Origin: Pseudonocardia endophytica
GTDB lineage: Bacteria > Actinomycetota > Actinomycetes > Mycobacteriales > Pseudonocardiaceae
DNA: 64,000 nt
Direction: 5' to 3'
Assembly (NCBI RefSeq): GCF_004339565.1
Contig: NZ_SMFZ01000002.1
Coordinates: 868,001-932,000 of the forward strand
Shown: positions 29,122 to 38,736 of the stretch, one piece after another
How the letters are laid out: the number at the start of each line of letters is the position of its first letter
How positions within the stretch are numbered: the stretch's first letter is position 1
Notes under the pieces: model-generated
Seen by the model: only the letters and a program-made list of their open reading frames with translations
What the model was told of the DNA's origin: nothing
Databases searched by the model: none
Translations under genes and position numbers: made by a program

Positions 29122-30495
29122 TCAGCCGACCGGGATTCCCTGCGGGTCACCCAGCGGCCCGACCCCGTCGATCGGGATCGGCGGAGCCAGTCTGGTGGTG
29201 TCGGGCAGGACGTCGGAGACACCCGGCTTCTCGGTACGACAGCTCGCCCGGTAGGAGTCCACGTTCTCGCCGGCGGTGCCGGACGCCTGGTCCGCGAAGT
29301 AGGCGATCTGGGCGAACGCCTGCTGGGCGTTGCGGTGCAGATTGATGTCGTGCCCGGCGTCCGGTATCGCCGCGGCGCGGAAGCAGGACGCCGAGTTGTG
29401 CGCCGGGGCCTCCCAGTCACGCAGCCGGGTCGACGCGGCCTCCAGCTCTTCCGGGGACGCCGTCTGCGACGCGTCGGTGCTGCATTCCTGCTGGTTGGCG
29501 CCGCAGACGAGGGTGTCGAACTCACCGTTGACGGTGAACGTCGGGATGGTGATGTTCTTGTGCATCCCGTCGTACTCGGGTTCGGGGAAGGTGGCGAGCT
29601 CGGGCGCGGTCACGGTGTTGGCCAGCTCGTTGTCCTTCGCGATGACCGCGGGGTCGGCGTTCTCCTCGTGGTAGAGCGCCGGGATGTTGCGACTGCCTTG
29701 CCGGACCTGCAGGTAGCCCGGATCAGCCGCCCACGGTTCGGACGAGGTGACCGGGTCCAGGGCGGCCGGGCCACCGGTCAGGATCAGCGGCAGTGCGTTG
29801 ATCGCGCCGACCCGGTCGGTGTAGCCGGTCGCGATGACCGCGTCGGTGTCGTTGTACAGAGCCGACTCGAACCAGGCGATCACCGAGCCGTAGGAGTGCC
29901 CGACCGTGGTGACGTGGTCGAAGGAGATGCCTCCGATGGCGCCGTCCTTCAGCTTCCCGATCAGCTGGTGAATCGTCTCCGCCTGCGCGGCGGTCGTGGT
30001 CAGCGCGCTGAGCGGGTGGTCCGAGCGTCCGTGTCCGACCCGGTCGATGTTCAGGGTCGCGTAACCGTGGTCGTTGAGGGCGTTGACCGCCGAGTAGGTC
30101 CCGGGCTGCAGCGGGAAGTCCCAGTAGTAGGTGCCGTAGGTGATGCCGTGCACCAGAACCAGCACCGCAGGTGGCTTGCCCTCCCGCGCGGAGCGCAGTG
30201 CCTGCTCGCTCATGCACAGCTCGCCGTAGATCGACGAGTCGACCGAGGGCTCTGGCAGGTTGAAGCCGGCCGTTCCGGGCACCGAGCTCCCCACCGGCGA
30301 CGCCACGGCGGGCAGTTTCACCGGGATCTGCCCGGTGTACGGGCACGTCTTGTTCTCGGCCGCGGTCGGCGTGCCGTAGTCCCGGGCGGCAGGCTCGGCA
30401 TCGGCCGCGGGGGCCGCGACCGACACTCCCACCATGCCTGCCAGGGCGAGCACGGCCGCTACGGCGACTGTGACGCAGCGGATCGATCGTCTCAT
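29122..30495 (-). CDS. Secreted alpha/beta hydrolase, paralogue 1
   Basis: A 457-aa exported hydrolase. The signal peptide reads MRRSIRCVTVAVAAVLALAG with an A-x-A cleavage region near residue 30. The mature start RDYGTPTAAENKTCPYTG is followed by the lid and core: LVLVHGITYGTYYWDFP, NIDRVGHGRSDHP, nucleophile elbow TVGHSYGSVIAW (Ser), acid in VNGEFDTLVCG, His in DAGHDINLHRN. Several conserved Cys suggest disulfides. It is probably an esterase/lipase-like enzyme acting outside the cell. It has the same length and architecture as the gene at 31939-33312. Confidence 0.9.
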   Translation of the reverse strand: MRRSIRCVTVAVAAVLALAGMVGVSVAAPAADAEPAARDYGTPTAAENKTCPYTGQIPVKLPAVASPVGSSVPGTAGFNLPEPSVDSSIYGELCMSEQALRSAREGKPPAVLVLVHGITYGTYYWDFPLQPGTYSAVNALNDHGYATLNIDRVGHGRSDHPLSALTTTAAQAETIHQLIGKLKDGAIGGISFDHVTTVGHSYGSVIAWFESALYNDTDAVIATGYTDRVGAINALPLILTGGPAALDPVTSSEPWAADPGYLQVRQGSRNIPALYHEENADPAVIAKDNELANTVTAPELATFPEPEYDGMHKNITIPTFTVNGEFDTLVCGANQQECSTDASQTASPEELEAASTRLRDWEAPAHNSASCFRAAAIPDAGHDINLHRNAQQAFAQIAYFADQASGTAGENVDSYRASCRTEKPGVSDVLPDTTRLAPPIPIDGVGPLGDPQGIPVG

Positions 30496-30884
30496 CGTCA
30501 ACCTTCCTGTCCGGGGCAGGATGTGAATCGTCGTTCTCTCAACTGCCGGAAACTCGACAAGATGCGCGTGTTGTGTAGCTCGATCGGGTGAATTCGGCCG
30601 CGTGACGTGAACGATGATCACTAGGCCGCCGCCGTGGGTGGCTCGGGCCCACGGTTCGGTGCCGCGGCGCGCTCGTCGGCCGTGGCCGGCGCCGGAGCTG
30701 GGTGTAGGCACGTCGGTCGCCCCGGGGACGGCCACGCCCGGCACCGGACGCGCAGCACGGACGACCCGGTCCGGTACCGCCGGCGCCGCCATCCGGCTGC
30801 GGGCCGCGGACGGGTCGCACGTAACCGGACGTACGTCGCGATCGTTACCTCGTGCACCAGAGCAGTGCTGCTCGAGGAGGGACC
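30496..30884. other. Intergenic region between divergent hydrolase and LuxR regulator
   Basis: 389 bp without a credible gene. It carries both divergent promoters and the sequence TGTGTAGCTCGATCGGGTG near the hydrolase side. No repeat or hairpin of note is visible to me. Confidence 0.5.
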
Positions 30885-31769
30885 ATGGCTCGTGGCGAGA
30901 CGGCGGTCGCGGATCGCGACCACCTGGCCGACGCGGCGCGTCGGCTGCGGATGACGGCGAACCTGGACGTGACCTTCCGTGGAAGGTTCGCGACCGACCG
31001 CCGCTCGTTCACCCTGGCCAGCCTGTACGGATGCCGGACCGCGGCGCTGCGCGGCCTGTCGATCCAGCCCGGCGCGGGCGTCGGCGGGAAAGCGATGGCC
31101 CAGGTCCGACCGGTCACCGTCGACGACTACACACGCGCCGACGACATCAGTCACCAGTACGACCGCGCGGTCGGTGCGGAGGGCATCCGGGCGATGCTCG
31201 CCGTGCCGGTGCGCACCGAGCACGGCGTCGTCGGCGTCCTCTACGGGGGGATCCGCACGACACAGACGATCGGTGAGCCGGTCGTCCGGCAGGCGGTGCG
31301 GCTCGCCCGCGAGGCCGAGTTCCGCATCGCGGTCGACGAGATCGTCGAGCGGCGGTTGGCCGAGGTCGCACCACTGCGCGCCGGCGGAGACGGCCTCGCC
31401 GACCAGAACGGGGTCGACCGGGAGCGACTGCGCGAGGTGCAGGCCGAGCTGCTCGAGATCGCCCACGCGGCGCCGGACTCCTCGACCCGGCAGCGGCTGT
31501 CCGCGCTGTCGCGCCGGATCGTCGACCCGATCGAGAACACCCCGACCCCGGGGGATCCGAATCCCGAGCCGGTCGTCCGGCTGTCCGAGCGCGAGGTGGA
31601 CGTGCTCATCCAGGTCGCGGTGGGCTGCAACAACGCCGAGATCGGGCGCAGGCTCTCGATCCTGCCCACCACGGTGAAGTCCTACCTGCAGAGCGCCATG
31701 CGCAAGCTCGACGCCCACAACCGGGTGGAGGCGGTCTGCACCGCACGCCGGCTGGGACTGATCCCCTAG
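30885..31769 (+). CDS. GAF-LuxR transcriptional regulator
   Basis: A 294-aa regulator. A GAF-like sensor fills residues 1-150 (LASLYGCRTAALRGLSIQPG, VGGKAMAQVRPVTVDDY, GIRAMLAVPVRTEHGVVGVL), a helical linker follows, and the C-terminal LuxR HTH reads LSEREVDVLIQVAVGCNNAE, then ILPTTVKSYLQSAMRKL. This layout is known from actinobacterial regulators of aromatic or terpene catabolism. It sits between two paralogous secreted hydrolases and is a likely regulator of one or both. Confidence 0.9.
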   Translation: MARGETAVADRDHLADAARRLRMTANLDVTFRGRFATDRRSFTLASLYGCRTAALRGLSIQPGAGVGGKAMAQVRPVTVDDYTRADDISHQYDRAVGAEGIRAMLAVPVRTEHGVVGVLYGGIRTTQTIGEPVVRQAVRLAREAEFRIAVDEIVERRLAEVAPLRAGGDGLADQNGVDRERLREVQAELLEIAHAAPDSSTRQRLSALSRRIVDPIENTPTPGDPNPEPVVRLSEREVDVLIQVAVGCNNAEIGRRLSILPTTVKSYLQSAMRKLDAHNRVEAVCTARRLGLIP

Positions 31770-31938
31770 CGGGCCGATCCGTCCCGAGCCGGTCACCTCC
31801 GATAGGAGGTGGTGGGTGATGGCGTGCCGCGCGAACCTCGTTGCGTCACAAGACGCTCCCCGCGCAGCCCGCATCCCCGACGCCGTCCCGAAGGCCTGAT
31901 GCCGGTGACGGCTGCGCTCGAGACATCGGAGTCAAACG

Positions 31939-33312
31939 TTGAGAGTGTTGAAAGCACTGGCGGCCTCGAGAAGGGCACGGGTCGTCGTCGCGCTGGGCGT
32001 GGTCGGTGCCGTCGCGCTGAGCACCGGACCCGCGCTGGCCGAGAGCTCGTCGTCCGCCGGTTCCCCGGCCGCGGAGTCGAGCAGCTCGCGCGACTACGGC
32101 ACGCCGACCGCCGAGCCGGGCAAGGTCTGCCCGTTCACCGGTGACATCCCGGTGTCCGTCCCTGCGGTGAACTCCCCGGTCGGTGCTCCCGAGGTCGGTG
32201 TCGGTGGGCTGTCGTTGCCGGCCCCGGCCGTACCGTCCTACCTCTACGGTGAGCTCTGCATGAGCGAGTCGTCACTGGCCTCGGCCCGCGACGGCAAGCC
32301 TCCGGCGGTGCTGGTTCTCGTGCACGGCATCACCTACGGAACGTGGTACTGGGACCTGCCCTACGAGTCGGACACCTACTCGGCCGTCGACTACATCACG
32401 AAGCACGGCTACGCGACGCTGAACATCGACCGGCTCGGCGAGGGACGTAGCGACCACCCGGCCAGCGCGCTGGTGACGAACGACACGAACGCCGAGACGG
32501 TGCACCAGCTGGTACAGAAGCTGCGCGGCGGTGAGATCGGTGAGATCCCGTTCGGGCACGTCGGTCTGGTGGGGCATTCGTACGGCACGGTGACGACCTG
32601 GCTCGAGACGGCGAAGCACAACGATGCCGACATGGTCATCGGGACCGGGTACGGCAACCGGTTCAAAGCCGACGCCGGGGTGCAGCTGTTCTCCGGACTC
32701 CAGCCCGCGAGCACCGTCCCGGTGACCGCGGGCGAGCCGTGGGCCCTCGACCCCGGTTACCTGCAGCCGCGGCCCGGTTCCCGGGCGGAACCGCTCTACA
32801 ACGTCGAGAACACCGATCCCGGTGTCATGGCCACGGACGAGAAGCTCGCGAACACGGTCACCGCCGAGGAACTCGGCCTGTTCGCCGTGCGTGAGTACGA
32901 CGGCACGGCCAAGAACATCAAGATCCCGACGTTCCTGGTCAACGGCGAGAAGGACACGATCTTCTGCGGGCCGAACGAGATCGCCTGCACCACCTCCGGC
33001 ACGACCGAGGACGGGCCCGAGGCGCTGGAGGAGAAGGCCGAGGCCCTGCAGCAGTACGAGGCGCCGGGCTTCGGCCCGCAGGCATGCCTGCGGGCGGCGT
33101 CGATCCCCGACATGGGGCACGACACGAACCTCCACCTCAACGCGCAGCAGACGTTCGCCCAGATCGTCTACTTCGCCGACCAGGCCATGGGGACGGGCGG
33201 CGAGAAGTCGGCCGACTACCGGGCGAACTGCGCCACCGGCAGGCCCTCGCTGTCCGACCGGCTCCCGGAGACCGGACGGGTGGTCCCGCCGACCGACCTG
33301 CTCGGTTCCTAG
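31939..33312 (+). CDS. Secreted alpha/beta hydrolase, paralogue 2
   Basis: A 457-aa exported hydrolase. It starts at TTG 31939 or GTG 31945, with a signal peptide of Arg-rich n-region and the hydrophobic core VVVALGVVGAVALSTGPALA. The mature part matches paralogue 1 throughout: RDYGTPTAEPGKVCPFTG, LVLVHGITYGTWYWDLP, NIDRLGEGRSDHP, elbow LVGHSYGTVTTW, NGEKDTIFCG, DMGHDTNLHLN. Half of the mature residues look identical. It was probably produced by gene duplication and placed on the other strand across the LuxR gene. The substrate is unknown. Confidence 0.9.
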   Translation: MRVLKALAASRRARVVVALGVVGAVALSTGPALAESSSSAGSPAAESSSSRDYGTPTAEPGKVCPFTGDIPVSVPAVNSPVGAPEVGVGGLSLPAPAVPSYLYGELCMSESSLASARDGKPPAVLVLVHGITYGTWYWDLPYESDTYSAVDYITKHGYATLNIDRLGEGRSDHPASALVTNDTNAETVHQLVQKLRGGEIGEIPFGHVGLVGHSYGTVTTWLETAKHNDADMVIGTGYGNRFKADAGVQLFSGLQPASTVPVTAGEPWALDPGYLQPRPGSRAEPLYNVENTDPGVMATDEKLANTVTAEELGLFAVREYDGTAKNIKIPTFLVNGEKDTIFCGPNEIACTTSGTTEDGPEALEEKAEALQQYEAPGFGPQACLRAASIPDMGHDTNLHLNAQQTFAQIVYFADQAMGTGGEKSADYRANCATGRPSLSDRLPETGRVVPPTDLLGS

Positions 33313-33520
33313 CGCGGACGCTCCGGCACGCGTGTGCGGCTCCGGCTACCTCGGCTCCCGAGGTGCCGGAGCCGACCGGCCCGGCGCGCCGATGGCCGGT
33401 GTGGCGATCGGGGCGCGTGCGGCGTCCCGACCTGCTCGTCGGACAGAGGGGCCGGCCACTCACCGGAGCGGCCGGCCCCGCCGTCGCCGACCGGGAGCGG
33501 CGTGGCGGCGGGCAGACGGT

Positions 33521-34555
33521 TCAGAGCTCGCCCCGCACCTGCACGGCCGCCTCCACCAGCGCGCGGAGCTTGCCGTCGACCGATGCCCGGGGCAGGTACT
33601 TGAACCCGCAGTCGCTCGCGACGACCAGCTTCGTGGTGTCGACGTGCGGCAGGGCGCGCCGGATCCGCGCGGCCACCGTCTCGACCGACTCCACCTCCGG
33701 CGTGGACAGGTCGAGCACGCCGAGGATGATGCCCTTGCCGCGCAGCGGCTCGAGCGCGGCCGGGTCGAGCCCCGACTGGGCGGTCTCGACCGAGACGTGG
33801 TCGACGGGCGTGTCGGCGAGCTCGGCGAGGAACGAGTACCCCTCCGGCCGCTCGTGGATGATCGCGGCGTAGCCGAAGCAGATGTGCAGCGCGGTCGGGC
33901 CGGGTGCGCCCTCGAGCGCGCGGGAGACGGCCTCGGCCCCGTACGCCCGAGCGGCGTCCGGCCGCGCCTGCAGGTACGGCTCGTCGATCTGGACGACGTC
34001 GGCGCCCGCGGCGAACAGGTCCGCGATCTCGGCCCGGACGACGTCGGCGTAGGCGAGCGCGAGCGAGCGGTCGTCCGGGTAGTGGTCGTTCTGCGCCTGC
34101 TGGGACATGGTGAACGGCCCCGGGACCGTCATCTTCACCGTGCGGTCGGTCGCGGCGCGCAGGAACGCCGTGTCCCGCACCTGGATCGCCTCGGGCCGGC
34201 GGATGTCTCCGGCCACCCGCGGCACCGGGTTGGGATGGCCGGAGCGGTCCAGCGCGGTCCCCGGGTTGTCCAGGTCGACGCCCGCGAGGGCGGCGGCGAA
34301 GTGGTTGGAGTACGACTCGCGACGGATCTCGCCGTCGGTGACGACGTCGATTCCCGCGTCCTCCTGCGCGCGGATCGCCAGCAGCGTCGCGTCGTCCTGG
34401 GCCTCGGCGAGGTGCTCGGGCGCCACCCGCCACAGCTCCCTCGCCCGCACCCGCGGAGGGAACCGGCCGGCGAGCTTGTCCCGGTCGATGAGCCAGTCGG
34501 GCTGGGGCATGCTGCCGACGATCGACGTGGGCAGCAGCGGGCGTTCAGGTGTCAT
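33521..34555 (-). CDS. MetE C-terminal-like (cobalamin-independent methionine synthase family) protein
   Basis: A 344-aa protein that is only the catalytic barrel of the MetE family. Zinc ligands can be traced: His and Cys in LHICFGYAAI, Glu in VSVETAQSGL, Cys in VVASDCGFKYLP. The N-terminal half of MetE is absent, as in many catabolic or archaeal-type homologues. The methyl or other alkyl-thiol chemistry is unknown. It is followed, 41 nt away in transcription order, by an LLM monooxygenase gene upstream on the same strand, so it is the distal gene of that operon. Confidence 0.85.
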   Translation of the reverse strand: MTPERPLLPTSIVGSMPQPDWLIDRDKLAGRFPPRVRARELWRVAPEHLAEAQDDATLLAIRAQEDAGIDVVTDGEIRRESYSNHFAAALAGVDLDNPGTALDRSGHPNPVPRVAGDIRRPEAIQVRDTAFLRAATDRTVKMTVPGPFTMSQQAQNDHYPDDRSLALAYADVVRAEIADLFAAGADVVQIDEPYLQARPDAARAYGAEAVSRALEGAPGPTALHICFGYAAIIHERPEGYSFLAELADTPVDHVSVETAQSGLDPAALEPLRGKGIILGVLDLSTPEVESVETVAARIRRALPHVDTTKLVVASDCGFKYLPRASVDGKLRALVEAAVQVRGEL

Positions 34556-34596
34556 CGGTGACCTCCGCCGATCGTGGTCGTGCGTGCCGCGGGTCC

Positions 34597-35775
34597 TCAG
34601 TGCCGCAGGCCGGCCTGCTTCAACAGCGGCATGACCCGCTCACCGAAGTACTTCAGCTCCTCGTTGTAGTCGATCAGACCGAAGATCATGCCCTCCATGC
34701 CGGCCTCGTTGAGCCTGCCGAGCTCCTCGGTGACCTGCTCCGGGGTGCCGACGATCGGGTAGCCGCCCCATCCGGCGATGAACCGCTCCTGCATCTTCTT
34801 CACGGCGTGGTCGAAGGACTTGCTCTCGCCGGAGCCCGCGATGCTGATGACGTTGCCGGCGGCGCCCCAGTCGCCCTCGTCGACGACCTGCTGGAACGCG
34901 CGCTTCGCCTCCTCTTCGGTGTCCCGGCAGACCACCAGCCCGTAGGTCATCACCTGGATGTCGCGCTGGTAGTCGTCGCGGGCCTTGGCGCGGACCTTGT
35001 CGGTGTAGCCCCGGATGTTCTCCAGGGTGTCCAGCGAGGCGAAGTTGATGTCGACGTTGCGGGCCGAGAACTCGATGCCCGCGGGCGAGTTGCCGGCGTT
35101 GAGCAGCGCGGGACGCGGTGCCTGGTGCGGCTTCGGGTAGGCCTCCAGCAGCTCGCCGTCGAAGAACTCGGTGTGCATGCTGAACGTGCCCTCCTCGGTC
35201 CAGAGGCGGGTCGCGAAGTCGATCCAGTCCTGGCCGAACGCGTAGCGCTGGTCGTGCTCGCGCTGCTCGGAGCCGAACATCTCCATCTCCGGCGGCACCC
35301 ACCCCATCACCAGGTTGAGCGCGAAGCGCCCGCCGGAGATGTGGTCGATCGTGGTGGCGGCCTTGGCCGCGACGATCGGGTGCACGGTCGGCAGGTGCGA
35401 CGTCGAGGCGACGCAGATCCGTTCGGTCGCCTCCGCGAGGCCCGCGGCCCACGCGTAGGTCTCGAAGCAGTTGCCGTTGAAGTTCGTCGACCCGCCGAAC
35501 CCCTTCCAGCGCGCCACCGGGACGAGGACGTCGAACCCGAGATCGTCCGCGCGCGTCGCGATCTCCCGGGTGTGCTCCCAGGTGATCTTGTAGGTGCTCG
35601 GCGCGTGGCTCATGATCAGCCCGTAGGAGCAGTTGGTCCCGAACAGGCCGAGCTTCATCTTCTGGTCGCCGAACAGCGGGTTGGTCTGCGTGCGGTCGAC
35701 CAGTGGCCGGGTCTCCTCCGGGGGGCGCGGGTCGGTGGGGTTGAGGCCGAGGCGCTCGTTGGCGGTCACGGTCAT
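34597..35775 (-). CDS. LLM-class flavin-dependent monooxygenase (RutA/SsuD-like)
   Basis: A 392-aa bacterial-luciferase-like TIM barrel: KLGLFGTNCSYGLIMSHAPS, ADDLGFDVLVPVARWKGFGG, RICVASTSHLPTVHPIVAAK, HISGGRFALNLVMGWVPPEM, LLNAGNSPAGIEFSARNVDI. The arrangement is closest to RutA, DmoA and alkanesulfonate monooxygenases, which use reduced FMN to oxygenate heterocycles, thioethers or sulfonates. A flavin reductase partner is not in the window. It is in an operon with an aldehyde dehydrogenase (51 nt) and a MetE-like gene (41 nt), suggesting C-S or C-N bond cleavage followed by aldehyde oxidation. Confidence 0.9.
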   Translation of the reverse strand: MTVTANERLGLNPTDPRPPEETRPLVDRTQTNPLFGDQKMKLGLFGTNCSYGLIMSHAPSTYKITWEHTREIATRADDLGFDVLVPVARWKGFGGSTNFNGNCFETYAWAAGLAEATERICVASTSHLPTVHPIVAAKAATTIDHISGGRFALNLVMGWVPPEMEMFGSEQREHDQRYAFGQDWIDFATRLWTEEGTFSMHTEFFDGELLEAYPKPHQAPRPALLNAGNSPAGIEFSARNVDINFASLDTLENIRGYTDKVRAKARDDYQRDIQVMTYGLVVCRDTEEEAKRAFQQVVDEGDWGAAGNVISIAGSGESKSFDHAVKKMQERFIAGWGGYPIVGTPEQVTEELGRLNEAGMEGMIFGLIDYNEELKYFGERVMPLLKQAGLRH

Positions 35776-35826
35776 CGGGTCTCCTTGGACGCGGGAACGG
35801 TCGGTGCGGGGGAGGGGAGCGGTGGG

Positions 35827-37311
35827 TCAGCCGAGCTGGAACGGGTCCCGGGTGCCACCGGTCAGCTCGACGAACACCGACTTGTTCTCGGTGTACTCGT
35901 TGATCGCGTCGACGCCGTTCTCGCGGCCGATGCCGCTGGCGCCGAAGCCACCGAACGGCATGTTCGGTGCGATGACCCGGTAGGCGTTGATCCAGACCGT
36001 GCCCGCGCGCAGCTTCGCGGCGACCCGGTGGGCGCGGTGCACGTCCTTCGTCCAGACGGCGCCGGCCAGGCCGTACGGGGTGTCGTTGGCGAGCTTGAGC
36101 GCCTCGTCCTCGTCGGTGAACGTGTAGGCGGCGAGCACCGGGCCGAACACCTCGTCGCGCACGACGGTGTGCTCCGGCGTCACGCCGGTGACGACGGTGG
36201 GCTGCACGAACAGTCCCCCGCGCTCGGGGTCGGGGCCGCCGCCGCAGGCGAACGTGGCGCCCTCGTCGGCGGCGCCGCGCAGGAAGCCCATGACCTTCTC
36301 GTACTGGGGCCGGTTCGCGACCGGGCCCATCTCGGTGGCCGCCTCGGTGGGGTCGCCCAGCACGATCGCGCGTGCACGCTGGGCCACCTTCTCGACGAGA
36401 GCGTCGTGCACGTCGGCGTGCACGAGCAGCCGGGATCCGGCCATGCACGTCTGGCCGGTCGCGGCGAAGACGCCGGCGACCAGGCCGTTGGCGGCGGCGT
36501 CCAGGTCCGCGTCGGGGAACACGATCTGCGGGGACTTGCCGCCCAGCTCGAGGGTAACGCGGTTGACGTTCGCGCCCGCGGCCTGGGCGACGCGGGCGCC
36601 GGTCGCGGTCGATCCGGTGAACGCGACCTTGTCGACGCCGGTGTGACCGGACAGTGCCTCGCCGGTCGCCCGGTCCCATCCGGTGACGACGTTGAGCACG
36701 CCCGCCGGGAGGCCCGCCTCGTGCAGGATCTCGGCGAAGGCCACGGTCGACGCCGGGGAATGCTCGGACGGCTTGGCCACCAGCGTGCACCCGGCCGCTA
36801 GTGCGGGGGCGAGCTTGAAGGTCAGCAGCAGCAGCGGCGAGTTCCACGGCGTGATCGCCCCGACGACCCCGACCGGCTCGCGCACGGTGTAGCCGAAGTA
36901 GTTCGGGTTGACCGGCGGGACGGTGCGCCCCTCGATCTTGTCGGCCAGCCCGGCGAAGTAGTGGTACCACTGCGGCAGCGCGTGCAGCTGGCCGAGCATC
37001 TCGCGCAGCAGCTTGCCCGAGTCGTTGACCTCGAGGCGCGCGAGCCGCTCGGCGTTCGCGGCGATCGCGTCCCCGCAGCGGCGCAGGATCGCGGAGCGCG
37101 CGAAGCCGGTCATGGCTCCCCACTCGCCGTCGAACGCGGCCCGCGCCGAGGCCACGGCGTCGTCGACGTCCTCCGGCCCGCCGTCGGCCAGGCGCGCCCA
37201 CGCGTCGCCGGTGTAGGGGTTCTGCGACTCGAACGTCCGGCCGGAACGCGCACCGACGGACCTGCCGTCGATGAACAGGCCGAACTCTTCCTGTGCTGTC
37301 GTCATCGACAT
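35827..37311 (-). CDS. NAD(P)-dependent aldehyde dehydrogenase
   Basis: A 494-aa non-acylating ALDH of the betaine-aldehyde/HMSD group. Catalytic Glu in VTLELGGKSPQIVFPDAD, Cys in GQTCMAGSRLL, Asn in ITPWNSPLLL, with FTGSTATGARVAQAAG for the cofactor site. It oxidises an aldehyde to a carboxylate. It is the first gene of the three-gene operon and is divergent from the AraC regulator, which probably activates it. It is distinct from the CoA-acylating enzyme in the BMC region. Confidence 0.95.
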   Translation of the reverse strand: MSMTTAQEEFGLFIDGRSVGARSGRTFESQNPYTGDAWARLADGGPEDVDDAVASARAAFDGEWGAMTGFARSAILRRCGDAIAANAERLARLEVNDSGKLLREMLGQLHALPQWYHYFAGLADKIEGRTVPPVNPNYFGYTVREPVGVVGAITPWNSPLLLLTFKLAPALAAGCTLVAKPSEHSPASTVAFAEILHEAGLPAGVLNVVTGWDRATGEALSGHTGVDKVAFTGSTATGARVAQAAGANVNRVTLELGGKSPQIVFPDADLDAAANGLVAGVFAATGQTCMAGSRLLVHADVHDALVEKVAQRARAIVLGDPTEAATEMGPVANRPQYEKVMGFLRGAADEGATFACGGGPDPERGGLFVQPTVVTGVTPEHTVVRDEVFGPVLAAYTFTDEDEALKLANDTPYGLAGAVWTKDVHRAHRVAAKLRAGTVWINAYRVIAPNMPFGGFGASGIGRENGVDAINEYTENKSVFVELTGGTRDPFQLG

Positions 37312-37551
37312 CTCCTGCGACCGATGGGAACCACGGCTGCCGTGGCGCCGACGACGCTAGGGACGTCCGGGAACGTGCCCTATCCGCTGACCGCCGCGGG
37401 AACAGCCGTTCCGCGCGGGTACCCGTCCGTGGCACGCCGTGGTGGAAGAGATCGGCACTCAGCGGCTGTTCGGCTGCGCCGCGCGGCTGGTAAGGGGATC
37501 CCCCGTCGGTCTACGTTGGAGGTTCCGCACGGCACGAGGAGGTGTCGCACG

Positions 37552-38568
37552 ATGGACCCTGGCTCCCCGGACACGGCGGTCGCACCGTTGCCGACGCTCG
37601 CGCGCTTCCCGGTCCTGGCGACCGGCAACCTGGACCAGGCCCGCGAGGCGGTCGCCCGTGTCTATCTCGACCACACGCTGACCGCGGCGGGCGACGACCT
37701 GAGCATGAGGCTCAACGCGACCTCGGACCGGATGTTCACGTTCGGCTACCTGACCTACATGTCGTCGGCCAAGCTCGTCATGCCGCCGACCGAGGACACG
37801 TACCACGTCAACATCACCGTCGCGGGCACCACGGCGGCGACCCGCGGCGACGGGCTGCGCGGCAGCACGCACGGCCGGTCGTCGGGGCTGGTGCTGCTGC
37901 CGGACAAGACGAACACGGTGCGCTGGTCGCCGGACGCCGAGCAGTACATCCTCAAGATCCCGCGCACGAGCCTCGAGAGCCACCTGAGCGCCCTGCTCGA
38001 CCGGACCGTCCACGAGGTCGTCGACTTCGACTTCGGCCTCGACCTCACGACCCCGGCAGGCCGGACGCTGCTCGCGTCCGTCGACTTCCTGGCCCGCGAG
38101 CTGGACCGGCCCGGCGGGCTCGCCGACATGCCGATCGCCCGCGAGCAGCTGGAGGCGTTCGTCATGACGCAGCTGCTGCACGCCGGCAGGCACCCTTACA
38201 GCGACGAGCTGTCCGAGCCCGGCACCGCGGCGCGCGCGGTCAGGCTGCGGCCGGTGCTGAACCACATGGAACAGCACGTCGACCGGCCTCTGACGCCGCA
38301 GGACCTCGCACGGGTCGGGTGCATGAGCGTGCGGACCCTGCACGCGACGTTCCAGCAGGAGCTCGGCTGCTCCCCGATGACCCACCTGCGGCGGCTCCGG
38401 CTCGGACACGTCCGCGAGGAGCTCCTGCGCGGGGACCCGGGCACGGTGCGGGTCACCGACGTCGCGCTGCGGTGGGGCTTCTTCCACCAGAGCCGGTTCG
38501 CCCAGCAGTACCGGGAGCGGTTCGGTGAACTGCCGCGGGACACGCTGCGCGGCACCGACCCGGCCTGA
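37552..38568 (+). CDS. AraC-family regulator (AraC_binding_2 / NitR-like)
   Basis: A 338-aa regulator. An N-terminal cupin-like effector domain spans residues 20-200 (YTYMSSAKLVMPPTEDTY region). The C-terminal double HTH has LTPQDLARVGCMSVRTLHAT, then FQQELGCSPMTHLRRLRLGH and VTDVALRWGFFHQSRFAQQY. The start is ATG 37552, preceded by GAGGAGG. It is divergent from the ALDH-LLM-MetE operon with 240 bp between, so it is its likely activator. Related actinobacterial regulators respond to nitriles and aromatics. Confidence 0.92.
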   Translation: MDPGSPDTAVAPLPTLARFPVLATGNLDQAREAVARVYLDHTLTAAGDDLSMRLNATSDRMFTFGYLTYMSSAKLVMPPTEDTYHVNITVAGTTAATRGDGLRGSTHGRSSGLVLLPDKTNTVRWSPDAEQYILKIPRTSLESHLSALLDRTVHEVVDFDFGLDLTTPAGRTLLASVDFLARELDRPGGLADMPIAREQLEAFVMTQLLHAGRHPYSDELSEPGTAARAVRLRPVLNHMEQHVDRPLTPQDLARVGCMSVRTLHATFQQELGCSPMTHLRRLRLGHVREELLRGDPGTVRVTDVALRWGFFHQSRFAQQYRERFGELPRDTLRGTDPA

Positions 38569-38736
38569 CGGCCCCTGGTGCGCGTGCGCGAACGGCTGCC
38601 GTCGGGCCGCGGGGAGCACCGGTGGGCGGCAGCTGGTTGCCGACGTCGTGGCGGGCCCTGTCTCGCGACGGCCGCGCCATAATCCGCATATGCAGCGTGG
38701 TGCGTGTGGTGGCTCGGCGGGGTCGAGGTAGGGCCG

